Below, piece after piece: positions 33,261-43,244 of a DNA stretch of 64,000 nt. Positions within the stretch are counted from its first letter, which is position 1; each line of letters begins with the position of its first letter. Source of the DNA: Corylus avellana (taxonomy: Eukaryota > Streptophyta > Magnoliopsida > Fagales > Betulaceae); NCBI RefSeq assembly GCF_901000735.1, contig NC_081541.1, positions 26,500,258-26,564,257 on the forward strand. Direction: 5' to 3'. The notes beneath the pieces are model-generated. The model did not search any database. It was given only the letters and a program-made list of their open reading frames with translations, and had not been told where the DNA came from. The translations under genes and the position numbers were made by a program.

Positions 33261-33983
33261 ATGGGGAGGAGCAACTGCTTTGCAGACATGAACGAGATGT
33301 ACGTGCGCCCGAAGACAGCACGTAAAGAGCAACCGGTGATTCGTTTGAGGCATATCAGTGGTGGGCCGAACAATTGTCGTCGCCAACCAAGACCGCGATT
33401 CGCGAAGGCGGAAGACAAATCTATCGCTGAACCTTGGCAACACACGGAGGAACGATTCAGGGTTATGAGGGATCAAATTGACGACCTTACTACCCATTTA
33501 TCCAACTTGTGTGGTCAACATGGGAACAGATCTAGAAACTCGTTTGCGGAGCGCCGAACGCACGGACGTCAGCACCTTGCGCAAGCTCATGCCAGTCGGC
33601 AGGTAAGTAGATTGGAACTCAAAATTCTGAAATTCGACGAGGATCTAGAACCCGACGAATTTCTGGATTGGGTGTTGGCTGTTGAAGAGGTTTTTGAATT
33701 CACCGGGGTGCCCGATGAACAACGTGTCTCTTTGGTGGTACATACATTCCGGGGAAGAGTTGGTGCGTGGTGGCAACAACTGAAGAAAACTAGGAAGCGG
33801 GAAGGCAAATTGAAGATCAATAGTTGGGAAAAACTATTAAAATATATGCGGGTCGCTTTCTTGCCCCACAGTTATACCGTGGGCCAGAAGTCACAAAATT
33901 GGAGACAATGGTCTATGGCTGTGACAAAGAAAATAGAAAATTCCTACAAAAAAAGGCGTTTAGGAAAACATGGAGTGAGGTGA
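33261..33983 (+). CDS. Gag-like protein of the gag-only element, copy 1
   Basis: 240 residues. The first 110 are basic and include HISGGPNNCRRQPRPRF. A retrotransposon gag domain spans about residues 118-205 (FDEDLEPDEFLDWVLAVEEV, then RGRVGAWWQQLKKTRKREGK, SWEKLLKYMRVAFLPHSYT), closest in form to gag of chromoviruses. The usual continuation (a short helical part and a zinc knuckle) is missing: the frame ends KKRRLGKHGVR soon after the domain. The next open frame overlaps its end in another phase. Expected role: capsid-like packaging of the element's RNA, possibly with help from a related full element. The start at 33261 is the first ATG in this frame, 31 bases after the LTR; another ATG in a different frame precedes it at 33257. 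Confidence 0.75.
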   Translation: MGRSNCFADMNEMYVRPKTARKEQPVIRLRHISGGPNNCRRQPRPRFAKAEDKSIAEPWQHTEERFRVMRDQIDDLTTHLSNLCGQHGNRSRNSFAERRTHGRQHLAQAHASRQVSRLELKILKFDEDLEPDEFLDWVLAVEEVFEFTGVPDEQRVSLVVHTFRGRVGAWWQQLKKTRKREGKLKINSWEKLLKYMRVAFLPHSYTVGQKSQNWRQWSMAVTKKIENSYKKRRLGKHGVR

Positions 33984-34051
33984 AGAGTCCACGGCAGGCC
34001 AATTGGACCCTTACTTGCCAACCACAAATCCATAAACCAAATCCATATTCT

Positions 34052-35056
34052 ATGGAGGAGGAAAAAGAATCTGTAGATGAAGAGTTTCAAGAGTCTGAAT
34101 TCATGGATGAAGAGTTCAGACATGAAGATGTTGAAGATCCTTCGCAAGGATTCGTGCATTGGGATTCCCCACCAACCTATGATGAGGAGCCCGTAGAAGA
34201 TGACTCATGGGAAGAGGAAAGACCAACGGAGGAGCACGAAGAAGATGGGTTTTTTCCCATGTTTGGTGGTCTCTATTCCGAAGAAGATGACTCATGGGAA
34301 GAGGAAAGACCAACAGAGTTGCACGAAGAAGATGGGTTTTTTCCCATGTTTGGCGGTCTCTATTCCGAAGAAGATGACCCATTGGGAGATGAAGAACCCA
34401 CCGATGATGTTGGCGATTATGAAGAGATTGATGAAGACCTTTCAGGTGAAGTGTCTAATTTTAATGGTGAAGAGGTTGATTATGTTGATTTCCTTGGTGT
34501 TGAAGATATTTTAAATTCTCCTAACGAAGATTATGGTGAGTTTTATGCAGATGAGGAAAATTATATGTTCACAAGGGAAACAATGGTTGACCCATTCTTG
34601 AGTATCTTCATGGCATGTGAAAGGGAGAAGGAACGAGAGAAGAACGGCAAATTTGAAGTATTGCCAAGTGGTGTGTGGGGCTTTCATGACAACTATCAAG
34701 GTATTTCGATGATGAGAAGTGTCATGTTTATTTTGGGATGTTGCCTTGTTTTGATCTTGAGGAAGGGCGAGTGGAATGAGTTGACTGGACATTCGAAGGA
34801 TCGTGAAAAGAACAGGTCGAATTCGAGGGCGAATTCTCTTCAACAAGGGGAGAATGATGCAGATCGCAGGTTCCCCTGGAAGTGCGATCGATCGCACATG
34901 TACCTGCGATCGAGCGCAATTCCAGACATTTGCGCACCAAGTCCCTGGAACTGCGATCGATCGCACTTGTACCTGCGATCGATCGCACACGGAGCTGCTT
35001 ATGTTTTATTCTGCGTTTTTAAATTAGGTCAAGCCGTCTTTATTTCCTTGTTTTAG
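34052..35056 (+). CDS. Acidic protein with a duplicated 29-residue repeat, copy 1
   Basis: The open frame runs from 33824, but its upstream part overlaps gag in another phase, so I take the Met at 34052 (SMEEEKES) as the likely start. The product is very rich in Glu and Asp. It contains two tandem copies of a 29-residue unit (DDSWEEERPTEEHEEDGFFP, then MFGGLYSEE) at about 34200-34370, and a further acidic part up to about 34600. A basic and hydrophobic tract (SVMFILGCCLVLILRKGEW) follows, after which the frame runs into the 3' LTR and stops at 35056. I recognise no known domain. It may be the C-terminal part of a gag polyprotein reached by frameshift. The second copy differs by two residues (Arg to Ile, Pro to Leu). 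Confidence 0.55.
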   Translation: MEEEKESVDEEFQESEFMDEEFRHEDVEDPSQGFVHWDSPPTYDEEPVEDDSWEEERPTEEHEEDGFFPMFGGLYSEEDDSWEEERPTELHEEDGFFPMFGGLYSEEDDPLGDEEPTDDVGDYEEIDEDLSGEVSNFNGEEVDYVDFLGVEDILNSPNEDYGEFYADEENYMFTRETMVDPFLSIFMACEREKEREKNGKFEVLPSGVWGFHDNYQGISMMRSVMFILGCCLVLILRKGEWNELTGHSKDREKNRSNSRANSLQQGENDADRRFPWKCDRSHMYLRSSAIPDICAPSPWNCDRSHLYLRSIAHGAAYVLFCVFKLGQAVFISLF

Positions 35057-35382
35057 TAGGATTAGGGTTTTGGGAGTCAATATTTCGTTATTTTATTAGG
35101 TTTAGGGTTTTGGGGGTATTTATGTCATATTTTATTATGTTTAGGGCTTTGGGCTATAAATATATGCTTATAGCCTCCAGAGAAAACAGTTGTTGATTAT
35201 TATTGATTTTGATTAATGAGAATACTCAGAGTTGAGTTTATCCCTCTTTTCCTTTAAACTTTAGAGAGTATCTATTGTTTTTAGATGAATTCTTAGATCA
35301 TTGATAGACTCAAGATCTAGAATTAGTTATCCGCTGGTTTATTGTTGTTTTTCGCTGCAGCCTACTAAGTCACGCTGCATCA

Positions 35383-35924
35383 ACGATGTAACAGTAAGAC
35401 TCAGTAAGATACATAGTAATTTAGTAGACCAAGTTTGAGGAATTTCTTTAGACATACAGTATAAAGAAAATTTCTGTCTAAGAGAATTTATATGGGCCTA
35501 TTTTCTTTTGAAAACAATGAAAGAATGATTTGTTACAAAGTTTATATGGGCATGCAAATTATGCTGTGAAAGCATTCACTTATGGTGAATTCGGGTTTTA
35601 CCTACTTTTGTCGAGACCATGGGAGGATCATGATTTACTTTGTTGTCGAGAATATGCATATATCATATTTCAACATGTAAACGAAGTGATCATGTTCTGA
35701 CTAAAAGTTCAATTTGTTTGTTTTTTCATAAATGCTGAGGGTTTTAATGTAGCATGGTGGCAGATTTGTTGAAATTCTTTGGTACTTTAAAATGGCTATT
35801 CTATTAGGAAAAATGAATATATAGCCATTGTTAAGAATGGAAGGATGTAGAATAAAATAGTTTTGGTGTTAAAGTATAAAAAAAAAAAATAAATAAAAAA
35901 AATTTAAGGGTATATCTTTAAACT
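35383..35924. other. Unit C sequence after the gag-only element
   Basis: The block 35500-35640 matches 27990-28140 in unit B. AT-rich; no gene. Confidence 0.5.
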
Positions 35925-36130
35925 GGCTCCTCATTTGGGGCAAGGGGGTGGTCGGCCACCCTCATTAGGCCATGGGGGTGGCGAGCCACCCCCGTTCCGG
36001 CCAGTTGGGGATGGCTTGGCCACACCCTTGGCCCAAATGGGGGTGGTCGAGCCACCCCCAAACCCATCGAAACCACTCCCATTTGGGGCAAGCCACCCCC
36101 GGTCCATTCTAGCTAGTTCCTGGCCACACC
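35925..36130. repeat. GC-rich hairpin cluster
   Basis: Several copies of GGGGGTGGC paired with GCCACCCCC, spaced a few bases apart, such as 'gggggtggcgagccaccccc' near 35965. This is typical of the ends of certain plant DNA transposons. Cut by the gap; the complete version is at 44117-44320. Confidence 0.65.
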
Positions 36131-36230
36131 NNNNNNNNNNNNNNNNNNNNNNNNNNNNNNNNNNNNNNNNNNNNNNNNNNNNNNNNNNNNNNNNNNNNNN
36201 NNNNNNNNNNNNNNNNNNNNNNNNNNNNNN
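36131..36230. other. Assembly gap (100 N)
   Basis: Exactly 100 N. The first 358 bases of the left LTR of the next element are missing here, so the real sequence cannot be 100 bases long. Confidence 0.95.
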
Positions 36231-36512
36231 AAGGCTCAATGCCTTTATATAAGTGCTCAAGGTCGGTGAACCACAAGAACTCCAAGTCCAAGTACAAATA
36301 GGAATCCCACAACCAATAGTGTAGGAATACAAGGAAAAACCGGTTGAAACAAAAAAAACCTCTCCTACTTGGAAAAGGACTAATGCTGGGCCCACCGTTT
36401 TAATGGGTTGAAAAAGTCACATACTTTAACAATCTCCACCTTGACTTGAAACCAATCAAGTCTAACAAAACACGTCTCCTCCGGATGTCTCCGCCTCAGC
36501 CCCTAAGGGCAA

Positions 36513-39167
36513 TCACACTCCACAAGTGCCACTCAAGTCCAAGCGCCTCTTGAACTTGAGCATAGGACCTGATTTAGACATTACACCATGCCTCCCTATC
36601 AGTCCTGTCGACCATACAGCTTTCTCCGATGACTCTTTCTTCCTGTAGACCCATCTGCACCCTTTAGCCTTCTTTTCCTTGGGTAATTCTCCGGATTCCC
36701 AAGCTTTGCCTCTCCGTAGTAACTCCACCTCTTTCGACATACCATCCTGAACAGATGATGGATCTCCACTACTAGCTGTCAGAGCAAAAGAAACCATATC
36801 CTCAAAGCCATACCTCATTGGTGTTTTTCGATCCTGTTTCTCTTTGCCTCTTGCTAAAGAATAAGACTCTTCCTGGTGCTGTAAGTCTCTTGAAGATTCT
36901 TTGTCATCACATTTATCCGTGAGTGAATACTGTTCATCAAGCTCCACCTCCACGAATTGTTTCTCTTTCTGCACTGTACTTTCAGAAAGCTCATCTAAGT
37001 TAACAAACTCAGACTTCTTCGGTTCCTGCTCTGTAACTTCAGGTTCTGCACTTGACCCATCCTTGTACATAGCACACTCATTAAAAGTCACATTCCGACT
37101 TCTAATTATCTTCCGATTTTGATCATCCCAAAATCGAGAACCGAAGGCCTCATCTCCATATCCAATGAAAAAACACTTACTAGATTTACCATCTAGTTTA
37201 CTCATAGCACCAGACTCAACATGGACATACGAAGCACAACCAAAAACTTTCAGATGTGAAAGATTTACCTCTTTTCCACTCCAGACTTCTTCCGGTAGTC
37301 TATGGCTCAGGGGAACGGAAGACCCCCTATTTATTAGGTATGCAGCAGTGCTAACTGCATCAGCCCAGAAAGTCTTTGGTAACCCAGCATACAACATCAT
37401 ACTTCGAGCACGCTCATTGAGGGTCATGTTCATGCACTCAGCCACGCCATTCTGCTGCGGCGTTCCCAGGATAGTTTTCTCCATTCTAATCCCATTCATT
37501 GCGCAAAACTGTTTAAACCCTCTGTCTTCGTATTCTCCTCCATTGTTTGATCTCAAACGCTTGAGCTTCAAGCCCGTTTCAGTCTCAACCATGGTCTTCC
37601 ATTTCTTAAAAGTCTCAAATACATCAGATTTACTTTTTAAGAAATAAACCCATACCTTCCTGCTTGAGTCATCAATAAATGTGATGTAATACCGCAAGCC
37701 TCCAAGAGATGCCACTGGTGCGGGACCCCACAAATCCGTGTGTACCAGCTCCAGCTTTCCAAGCTTAGGTGCTTTGCCAACTTCTGCGAAACTCACCTTC
37801 TTCTGCTTCCCTAGGATGCAGCCTTCACACAAATCAGACTCAACTGACTTTAACCTCGGTAGTTTCCCTTTTGACATAAGTACCTTCATCTCTTTCTCGC
37901 TCATGTGCCCAAGCCTTAGGTGCCATAGTTTTGAGTCAGCAGTCGTATCTACAACAGCATCTGTATCAGCATCTGTCATATAGAGAGTACCCGTCTTATG
38001 ACCATTAGCCAAAATCATGGCTCCCTTGCTGACCTTCCACTTTCCACCGTGGAAATGAATTGAATGCCCTTCCTCATCAAGCTGTCCCACTGAAATCAGA
38101 TTCTTCCTCAGCTCCGGAACATGCCTGACCTTCTGTAACTTCCATACTGAGTCATTATGAACTCTAATGCGAACATCGCCTAAGCCCACAACATCCAGCG
38201 CCGTTCCGTCAGCCAAATACACCTTTCCAAAATCTCCACCAACATAGTTTTCGAGAATTTCACGGATCGCTGTCGTATGAAAAGATACTCCTGAGTCTAA
38301 GACCCAAGAATCAAGGGGACTATCAACAGAAAAAAGTAGGGCATCATATACTTCTTCTGTCACTACGTTTGCATAATCGTTCTCAGTCTCCTTCCGCAAT
38401 TCCCTGCAATTCTTCTTGTAGTGGCCAGTCTTGCCACAGTTCCAACACTCAAGTTGTCGGTCAAATCTGAATTTGCTTCTCCCTTTTCTGGAATTTGATC
38501 TGCCTTGACCAGAGGTTCTATCTTGTCCTCTGCCTTGAGTCTCAAGGTTTAAAGCAGCACCAGAACAAAAGGCTTCACCTGCATCTTTTCTGCGAACCTC
38601 TTCATTGAGAATCAAATCCCTGATGTCTTCATAGCTTAGTTTACTCTTTCCTACAGAGTTACTCATAGCCATCCTCACTGCTTCCCAGCTATTGGGCAAA
38701 GATGCCAAGACGATCAACGCGCGAATCTCATCATCAAAATTAATTTCCACCGAGGACAATTGATTTGTGGTGGTGTTGAACTCATTGAGATGTTGTGCCA
38801 CCGAAGCTCCTTCCGCCATCTTTAGGTTGAACAATTTCTTCATCAGATGCACCTTGTTGTTAGCCGACGGCTTCTCATACATGCTTGACAAAGCCGCCAT
38901 TAGACCTGCTGCGGTCTTCTCCTTTACAACGTTGTGTGCAACTGATTTTGACAGTGATAACCTGATAACTGCTAAGGCTTTACGATCAAGCAGAGCCCAC
39001 TCGCTATCATCCATGTCGTCAGGTTGTTCTTCCAAAAGAGGTTGATGAAGATCCTTCCCATAAAGAATATCTTCAATCTGTACCTTCCAAAACCCAAAAT
39101 CTTTGCCATCGAATTTCTCGATTCCTATCTTTCCTTCTTCACTTGCCATCGCTCCCACTCGAACCAA
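36513..39167 (-). CDS. Copia gag-protease-integrase polyprotein, reverse transcriptase deleted
   Basis: 884 codons without a stop; a Met seven codons in (MASEEGK) is the more usual start. Order of domains: gag (KFDGKDFGFWKVQIED, about 18-200), zinc knuckle CWNCGKTGHYKKNC (about 244-257), protease (WVLDSG, about 290; the next residue is Val where Ala is usual), integrase zinc finger (LWHLRLGHM, then CEGCILGK), integrase core (DLWGPAP, FIDDSSRKVWVYF, RSNNGGEY, GTPQQNGVAECMN) and the C-terminal CFFIGY region. In the core the second acidic residue is Asn (RSNNGG where RSDNGG is usual). The reverse transcriptase starts (WVYRKKE) but after a few residues jumps to unrelated sequence, so about 600 codons of reverse transcriptase and RNase H are missing. 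The product could at most form particles. Confidence 0.85.
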   Translation of the reverse strand: MVRVGAMASEEGKIGIEKFDGKDFGFWKVQIEDILYGKDLHQPLLEEQPDDMDDSEWALLDRKALAVIRLSLSKSVAHNVVKEKTAAGLMAALSSMYEKPSANNKVHLMKKLFNLKMAEGASVAQHLNEFNTTTNQLSSVEINFDDEIRALIVLASLPNSWEAVRMAMSNSVGKSKLSYEDIRDLILNEEVRRKDAGEAFCSGAALNLETQGRGQDRTSGQGRSNSRKGRSKFRFDRQLECWNCGKTGHYKKNCRELRKETENDYANVVTEEVYDALLFSVDSPLDSWVLDSGVSFHTTAIREILENYVGGDFGKVYLADGTALDVVGLGDVRIRVHNDSVWKLQKVRHVPELRKNLISVGQLDEEGHSIHFHGGKWKVSKGAMILANGHKTGTLYMTDADTDAVVDTTADSKLWHLRLGHMSEKEMKVLMSKGKLPRLKSVESDLCEGCILGKQKKVSFAEVGKAPKLGKLELVHTDLWGPAPVASLGGLRYYITFIDDSSRKVWVYFLKSKSDVFETFKKWKTMVETETGLKLKRLRSNNGGEYEDRGFKQFCAMNGIRMEKTILGTPQQNGVAECMNMTLNERARSMMLYAGLPKTFWADAVSTAAYLINRGSSVPLSHRLPEEVWSGKEVNLSHLKVFGCASYVHVESGAMSKLDGKSSKCFFIGYGDEAFGSRFWDDQNRKIIRSRNVTFNECAMYKDGSSAEPEVTEQEPKKSEFVNLDELSESTVQKEKQFVEVELDEQYSLTDKCDDKESSRDLQHQEESYSLARGKEKQDRKTPMRYGFEDMVSFALTASSGDPSSVQDGMSKEVELLRRGKAWESGELPKEKKAKGCRWVYRKKESSEKAVWSTGLIGRHGVMSKSGPMLKFKRRLDLSGTCGV

Positions 39168-39169
39168 CA

Positions 39170-39181
39170 GCTCTGATACCA
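39170..39181 (-). promoter_or_regulatory. Primer-binding site (initiator tRNA-Met)
   Basis: The minus strand reads TGGTATCAGAGC, two bases inside the 5' LTR. It confirms the minus direction of the Copia element. Confidence 0.85.
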
Positions 39182-39183
39182 GT

Positions 39184-39742
39184 TGTTAGGAAATTAATCC
39201 TATTTCCCAAGACCCGTGAGATGCGAAAAATAAGAAGAATGCGGAATAACAAAGATTAGGCAATCAAATCACACACGACACAAAGATTTAAGTGGTTCGG
39301 CTTAACAAGCCTACATCCACTGGCGGAGACGACCCGGAAAAATTCACTATTAAAAGATGAGTACAAGAGAGTAACAGGGCGAGAAAACCACTCAAACCCA
39401 AAGCCCCAAATACACCCAATTCTCACTTTACCCAAAGGAGAATAATAACAAAAAGGGAAAAACACTCTTTCTTACTCTCACTTTTTCTCTCTTTTTTCTC
39501 CTCCCTTTGGTGCTTCACGTTTTTGGCACACTATAAAACACAAGGCTCAATGCCTTTATATAAGTGCTCAAGGTCGGTGAACCACAAGAACTCCAAGTCC
39601 AAGTACAAATAGGAATCCCACAACCAATAGTGTAGGAATACAAGGAAAAACCGGTTGAAACAAAAAAAACCTCTCCTACTTGGAAAAGGACTAATGCTGG
39701 GCCCACCGTTTTAATGGGTTGAAAAAGTCACATACTTTAACA
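39184..39742 (-). mobile_element. 5' LTR of the young Copia element (559 bp)
   Basis: Minus strand starts TGTTAAAGTATGTGAC and ends TTTCCTAACA. Its first 201 bases on the minus strand (39542-39742) are identical to 36231-36431. Confidence 0.9.
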
Positions 39743-41448
39743 GTGTCGATGTCCATCAACCCTCGCATTTGTTTTTTTTTTTTTTTTTTTTAATAAATGG
39801 TTGATGGAAACAATTATATGAGCCAAGTGGTATAAAAGTGAGATAAGAGAGGAGTATGTTGTATTACTCATAAGGCCAATCAAACACAGTCGTGAACCAT
39901 GATGGTGAATGCAATGTGGCCTTCCCTTTGTCGCAATCACATTGCTTATTAATTGGAAGGGTGAATGAAAAGAGCACGCCGCGTGCAAAATTTTTTTTTT
40001 TTTTTTTGGCATTAAAATATTAAAAAAAAAATTTCCTTCACGGCGTGCTTAGCACGCCGTGTAACCTGTATCACGGCTCTAATTGGAAAAGTAATTCTGG
40101 TAGTTAGTACAAATTAAAATGACAAAAATTGACTCCAAATTGAGTTAGAGGAATATCCTCTAACCGAGTCTAATAAATTGTCACATGTCCTTGTAAGATA
40201 TTGTGAGAAACACGTCTTTTGTTTAATTTACTTAACAAAGTCTTACACAGTTAACTCCTCTTTTCTTTTAACAAATGAAATTCTTTCTCACTCAAACATA
40301 CAGTGAAGTCCAAGAATCTCTCCTTTAGCTATTCATCTCACTTGCAAAAACGAAAGAGGTCATTCATACAGATGAATTGTAAAAACAAATAAAGAAAAAG
40401 GAAAAAGAAGACCGAGAAAGACATGACCAATAAAGAAAAAAAGAAAAAGTAGCTTCAAAAGAGACCAAGATAATTAAGAGTTCCAAATTAAACTTTCCTT
40501 CCTCAGTTTGTTCCACTCTCTCTCTAACCAAACGTACCATGCAAAATCTAATAAAACAAAAAAACCCTCTCTATTTTTTCTTTCCATTAGCAAAGGATGT
40601 TAACTATAATACACCTTTAACCACTAGACCCATAAAACTCAATGGGTCTATGGGTCCTTAAGAAAATGATGTACTTTGCAGTTTCTTTAAACAGCTGGTC
40701 AAGCTTGTGCACCATTGACGATCCAGTAGAGAATTTCAAGCTACTCTTTCAAACACCCAAATCTGGCAAATGACTTCACAGTGAAGAAGAGAAAAGGAAT
40801 ATGAACAGCTTCAAGAGAGACTCTTGGACTCCTCTTTAGGTTTAAGAGAGAAGAATTTCATTTGTTAGAAAAAGAGAGGAATTAACGATTGATGGAGATC
40901 GCAGGTTCTCTTGGAAGTGCGATCGATCGCATACGTACCTGCAATCGAGCGCAATTCCAGACATTTGCGCACCTAGTCCTTGGAACTGCGATCGATCGCA
41001 CTTGTACCTGCGATCGATCGCATACGGAGCTGCTTATGTTTTATTCTGCGTTTTTAAATTAGGTCAAGCCATCTTTATTTTCTTGTTTTAGTAGGATTAG
41101 GGTTTTGGGAGTCAGTATTTCGTTATTTTATTAGGTTTAGGGTTTTGGGGGTATTTATGTCATATTTTATTATGTTTAGGGTTTTGGGCTATAAATATAT
41201 GTTTATAGCCTCCAAAGAAAACAATTGTTGATTATTATTGATTTTGATTAATGAGAATACTCAGAGTTGAGTTTATTCCTCTTTTCCTTTAAACTTTAGA
41301 AAGTATCTATTGTTTTTAGATGAATTCTTAGATCATTGATAGACTCAAGATCCGGAATTAGTTATCCGCTACTTTATTGTTGTTTTTCGTTGCAGCCTAC
41401 TATGTCACGTTGTATCAGTTGGTATCAGAGCTCAGTTACTTTCCATGA

Positions 41449-42171
41449 ATGGGGAGGAGCAACTGCTTTGCAGACATGAACGAGATGTACGTGCGCCCGA
41501 AGACAGCACGTAAAGAGCAACCGGTGATTCGTTTGAGGCATATCAGTGGTGGGCCGAACAATTGTCGTCGCCAACCAAGACCGCGATTCGCGAAGGCGGA
41601 AGACAAATCTATCGCTGAACCTTGGCAACACACGGAGGAACGATTCAGGGTTATGAGGGATCAAATTGACGACCTTACTACCCATTTATCCAACTTGTGT
41701 GGTCAACATGGGAACAGATCTAGAAACTCGTTTGCGGAGCGCCGAACGCACGGACGTCAGCACCTTGCGCAAGCTCATGCCAGTCGGCAGGTAAGTAGAT
41801 TGGAACTCAAAATTCTGAAATTCGACGAGGATCTAGAACCCGACGAATTTCTGGATTGGGTGTTGGCTGTTGAAGAGGTTTTTGAATTCACCGGGGTGCC
41901 CGATGAACAACGTGTCTCTTTGGTGGTACATACATTCCGGGGAAGAGTTGGTGCGTGGTGGCAACAACTGAAGAAAACTAGGAAGCGGGAAGGCAAATTG
42001 AAGATCAATAGTTGGGAAAAACTATTAAAATATATGCGGGTCGCTTTCTTGCCCCACAGTTATACCGTGGGCCAGAAGTCACAAAATTGGAGACAATGGT
42101 CTATGGCTGTGACAAAGAAAATAGAAAATTCCTACAAAAAAAGGCGTTTAGGAAAACATGGAGTGAGGTGA
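41449..42171 (+). CDS. Gag-like protein of the gag-only element, copy 2
   Basis: Identical in residue sequence to the product at 33261-33983: a basic N-terminal part, a gag domain at about residues 118-205, and an early stop before any zinc knuckle. See the first copy for details. It may be the other allele of the same locus. Confidence 0.75.
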   Translation: MGRSNCFADMNEMYVRPKTARKEQPVIRLRHISGGPNNCRRQPRPRFAKAEDKSIAEPWQHTEERFRVMRDQIDDLTTHLSNLCGQHGNRSRNSFAERRTHGRQHLAQAHASRQVSRLELKILKFDEDLEPDEFLDWVLAVEEVFEFTGVPDEQRVSLVVHTFRGRVGAWWQQLKKTRKREGKLKINSWEKLLKYMRVAFLPHSYTVGQKSQNWRQWSMAVTKKIENSYKKRRLGKHGVR

Positions 42172-42239
42172 AGAGTCCACGGCAGGCCAATTGGACCCTT
42201 ACTTGCCAACCACAAATCCATAAACCAAATCCATATTCT

Positions 42240-43244
42240 ATGGAGGAGGAAAAAGAATCTGTAGATGAAGAGTTTCAAGAGTCTGAATTCATGGATGAAG
42301 AGTTCAGACATGAAGATGTTGAAGATCCTTCTCAAGGATTCGTGCATTGGGATTCCCCACCAACCTATGATGAGGAGCCCGTAGAAGATGACTCATGGGA
42401 AGAGGAAATACCAACGGAGGAGCACGAAGAAGATGGGTTTTTTCCCATGTTTGGTGGTCTCTATTCCGAAGAAGATGACTCATGGGAAGAGGAAAGACCA
42501 ACAGAGTTGCACGAAGAAGATGGGTTTTTTCCCATGTTTGGCGGTCTCTATTCCGAAGAAGATGACCCATTGGGAGATGAAGAACCCACCGATGATGTTG
42601 GCGATTATGAAGAGATTGATGAAGACCTTTCAGGTGAAGTGTCTAATTTTAATGGTGAAGAGGTTGATTATGTTGATTTCCTTGGTGTTGAAGATATTTT
42701 AAATTCTCCTAACGAAGATTATGGTGAGTTTTATGCAGATGAGGAAAATTATATGTTCACAAGGGAAACAATGGTTGACCCATTCTTGAGTATCTTCATG
42801 GCATGTGAAAGGGAGAAGGAACGAGAGAAGAACGGCAAATTTGAAGTATTGCCAAGTGGTGTGTGGGGCTTTCATGACAACTATCAAGGTATTTCGATGA
42901 TGAGAAGTGTCATGTTTATTTTGGGATGTTGCCTTGTTTTGATCTTGAGGAAGGGCGAGTGGAATGAGTTGACTGGACATTCGAAGGATCGTGAAAAGAA
43001 CAGGTCGAATTCGAGGGCGAATTCTCTTCAACAAGGGGAGAATGATGCAGATCGCAGGTTCCCCTGGAAGTGCGATCGATCGCACATGTACCTGCGATCG
43101 AGCGCAATTCTAGACATTTGCGCACCAAGTCCCTGGAACTGCGATCGATCGCACTTGTACCTGCGATCGATCGCACACGGAGCTGCTTATGTTTTATTCT
43201 GCGTTTTTAAATTAGGTCAAGCCGTCTTTATTTCCTTGTTTTAG
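42240..43244 (+). CDS. Acidic repeat protein, copy 2
   Basis: As 34052-35056, with two residue differences: Ile for Arg in the first repeat unit (EEEIPTEE) and Leu for Pro near the C-terminus (AILDICA). The open frame is kept in both copies. That is weak evidence for constraint, because the copies are too similar to have had time to decay. Confidence 0.55.
   Translation: MEEEKESVDEEFQESEFMDEEFRHEDVEDPSQGFVHWDSPPTYDEEPVEDDSWEEEIPTEEHEEDGFFPMFGGLYSEEDDSWEEERPTELHEEDGFFPMFGGLYSEEDDPLGDEEPTDDVGDYEEIDEDLSGEVSNFNGEEVDYVDFLGVEDILNSPNEDYGEFYADEENYMFTRETMVDPFLSIFMACEREKEREKNGKFEVLPSGVWGFHDNYQGISMMRSVMFILGCCLVLILRKGEWNELTGHSKDREKNRSNSRANSLQQGENDADRRFPWKCDRSHMYLRSSAILDICAPSPWNCDRSHLYLRSIAHGAAYVLFCVFKLGQAVFISLF

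Larger units (their letters stand above)
32702..35382 (+). mobile_element. Complete gag-only LTR retrotransposon (TR-GAG type), copy 1
   Basis: LTRs of 528 bp each at 32702-33229 and 34855-35382, both starting TGATG and ending CATCA, flanked by the target duplication ACGAT (32697-32701 and 35383-35387). The primer site TGGTATCAGAGC is at 33232-33243 and the polypurine tract AAGGGGAGAA just before 34855. The 1.6-kb interior codes for a gag-like protein and an acidic protein but no protease, reverse transcriptase or integrase, so it must borrow them. LTR identity is about 97% by eye. Each LTR carries a cluster of GCGATCGATCGC palindromes. Confidence 0.92.
31555..36130. repeat. 4.6-kb segment, copy 1 (near-identical partner at 39743-44318)
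   Basis: Offset by 8188 bases, with about ten single-base differences and a few homopolymer length changes seen by eye. It contains the end of unit C, a complete gag-only LTR element and a GC-rich hairpin region. It ends in a 100-N gap. The partner starts exactly at the border of the Copia LTR at 39742, and the preceding bases of copy 1 ('ggagtgat') continue into it without a break. See findings for the haplotype interpretation. Confidence 0.92.
36231..39742 (-). mobile_element. Young Copia retrotransposon lacking reverse transcriptase
   Basis: 5' LTR at 39184-39742 (559 bp; minus strand TGTTAAAG...CCTAACA), primer site TGGTATCAGAGC at 39170-39181, one long gag-protease-integrase frame, polypurine tract (GGTGGAGAT) at 36432-36442, and the last 201 bases of the 3' LTR at 36231-36431 after a gap. 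The visible 3' LTR part is identical to its partner, so insertion was recent. Reverse transcriptase and RNase H are deleted. Right flank GTGTC matches the uninterrupted site at 31555-31559. Confidence 0.92.

Noticed and set aside
32702..35382. Relation of the palindromes to the cyanobacterial HIP1 motif GCGATCGC
   Set aside because: The resemblance is only in sequence. The clusters lie inside plant LTR elements with TSDs and plant primer sites; there is no sign of bacterial DNA.
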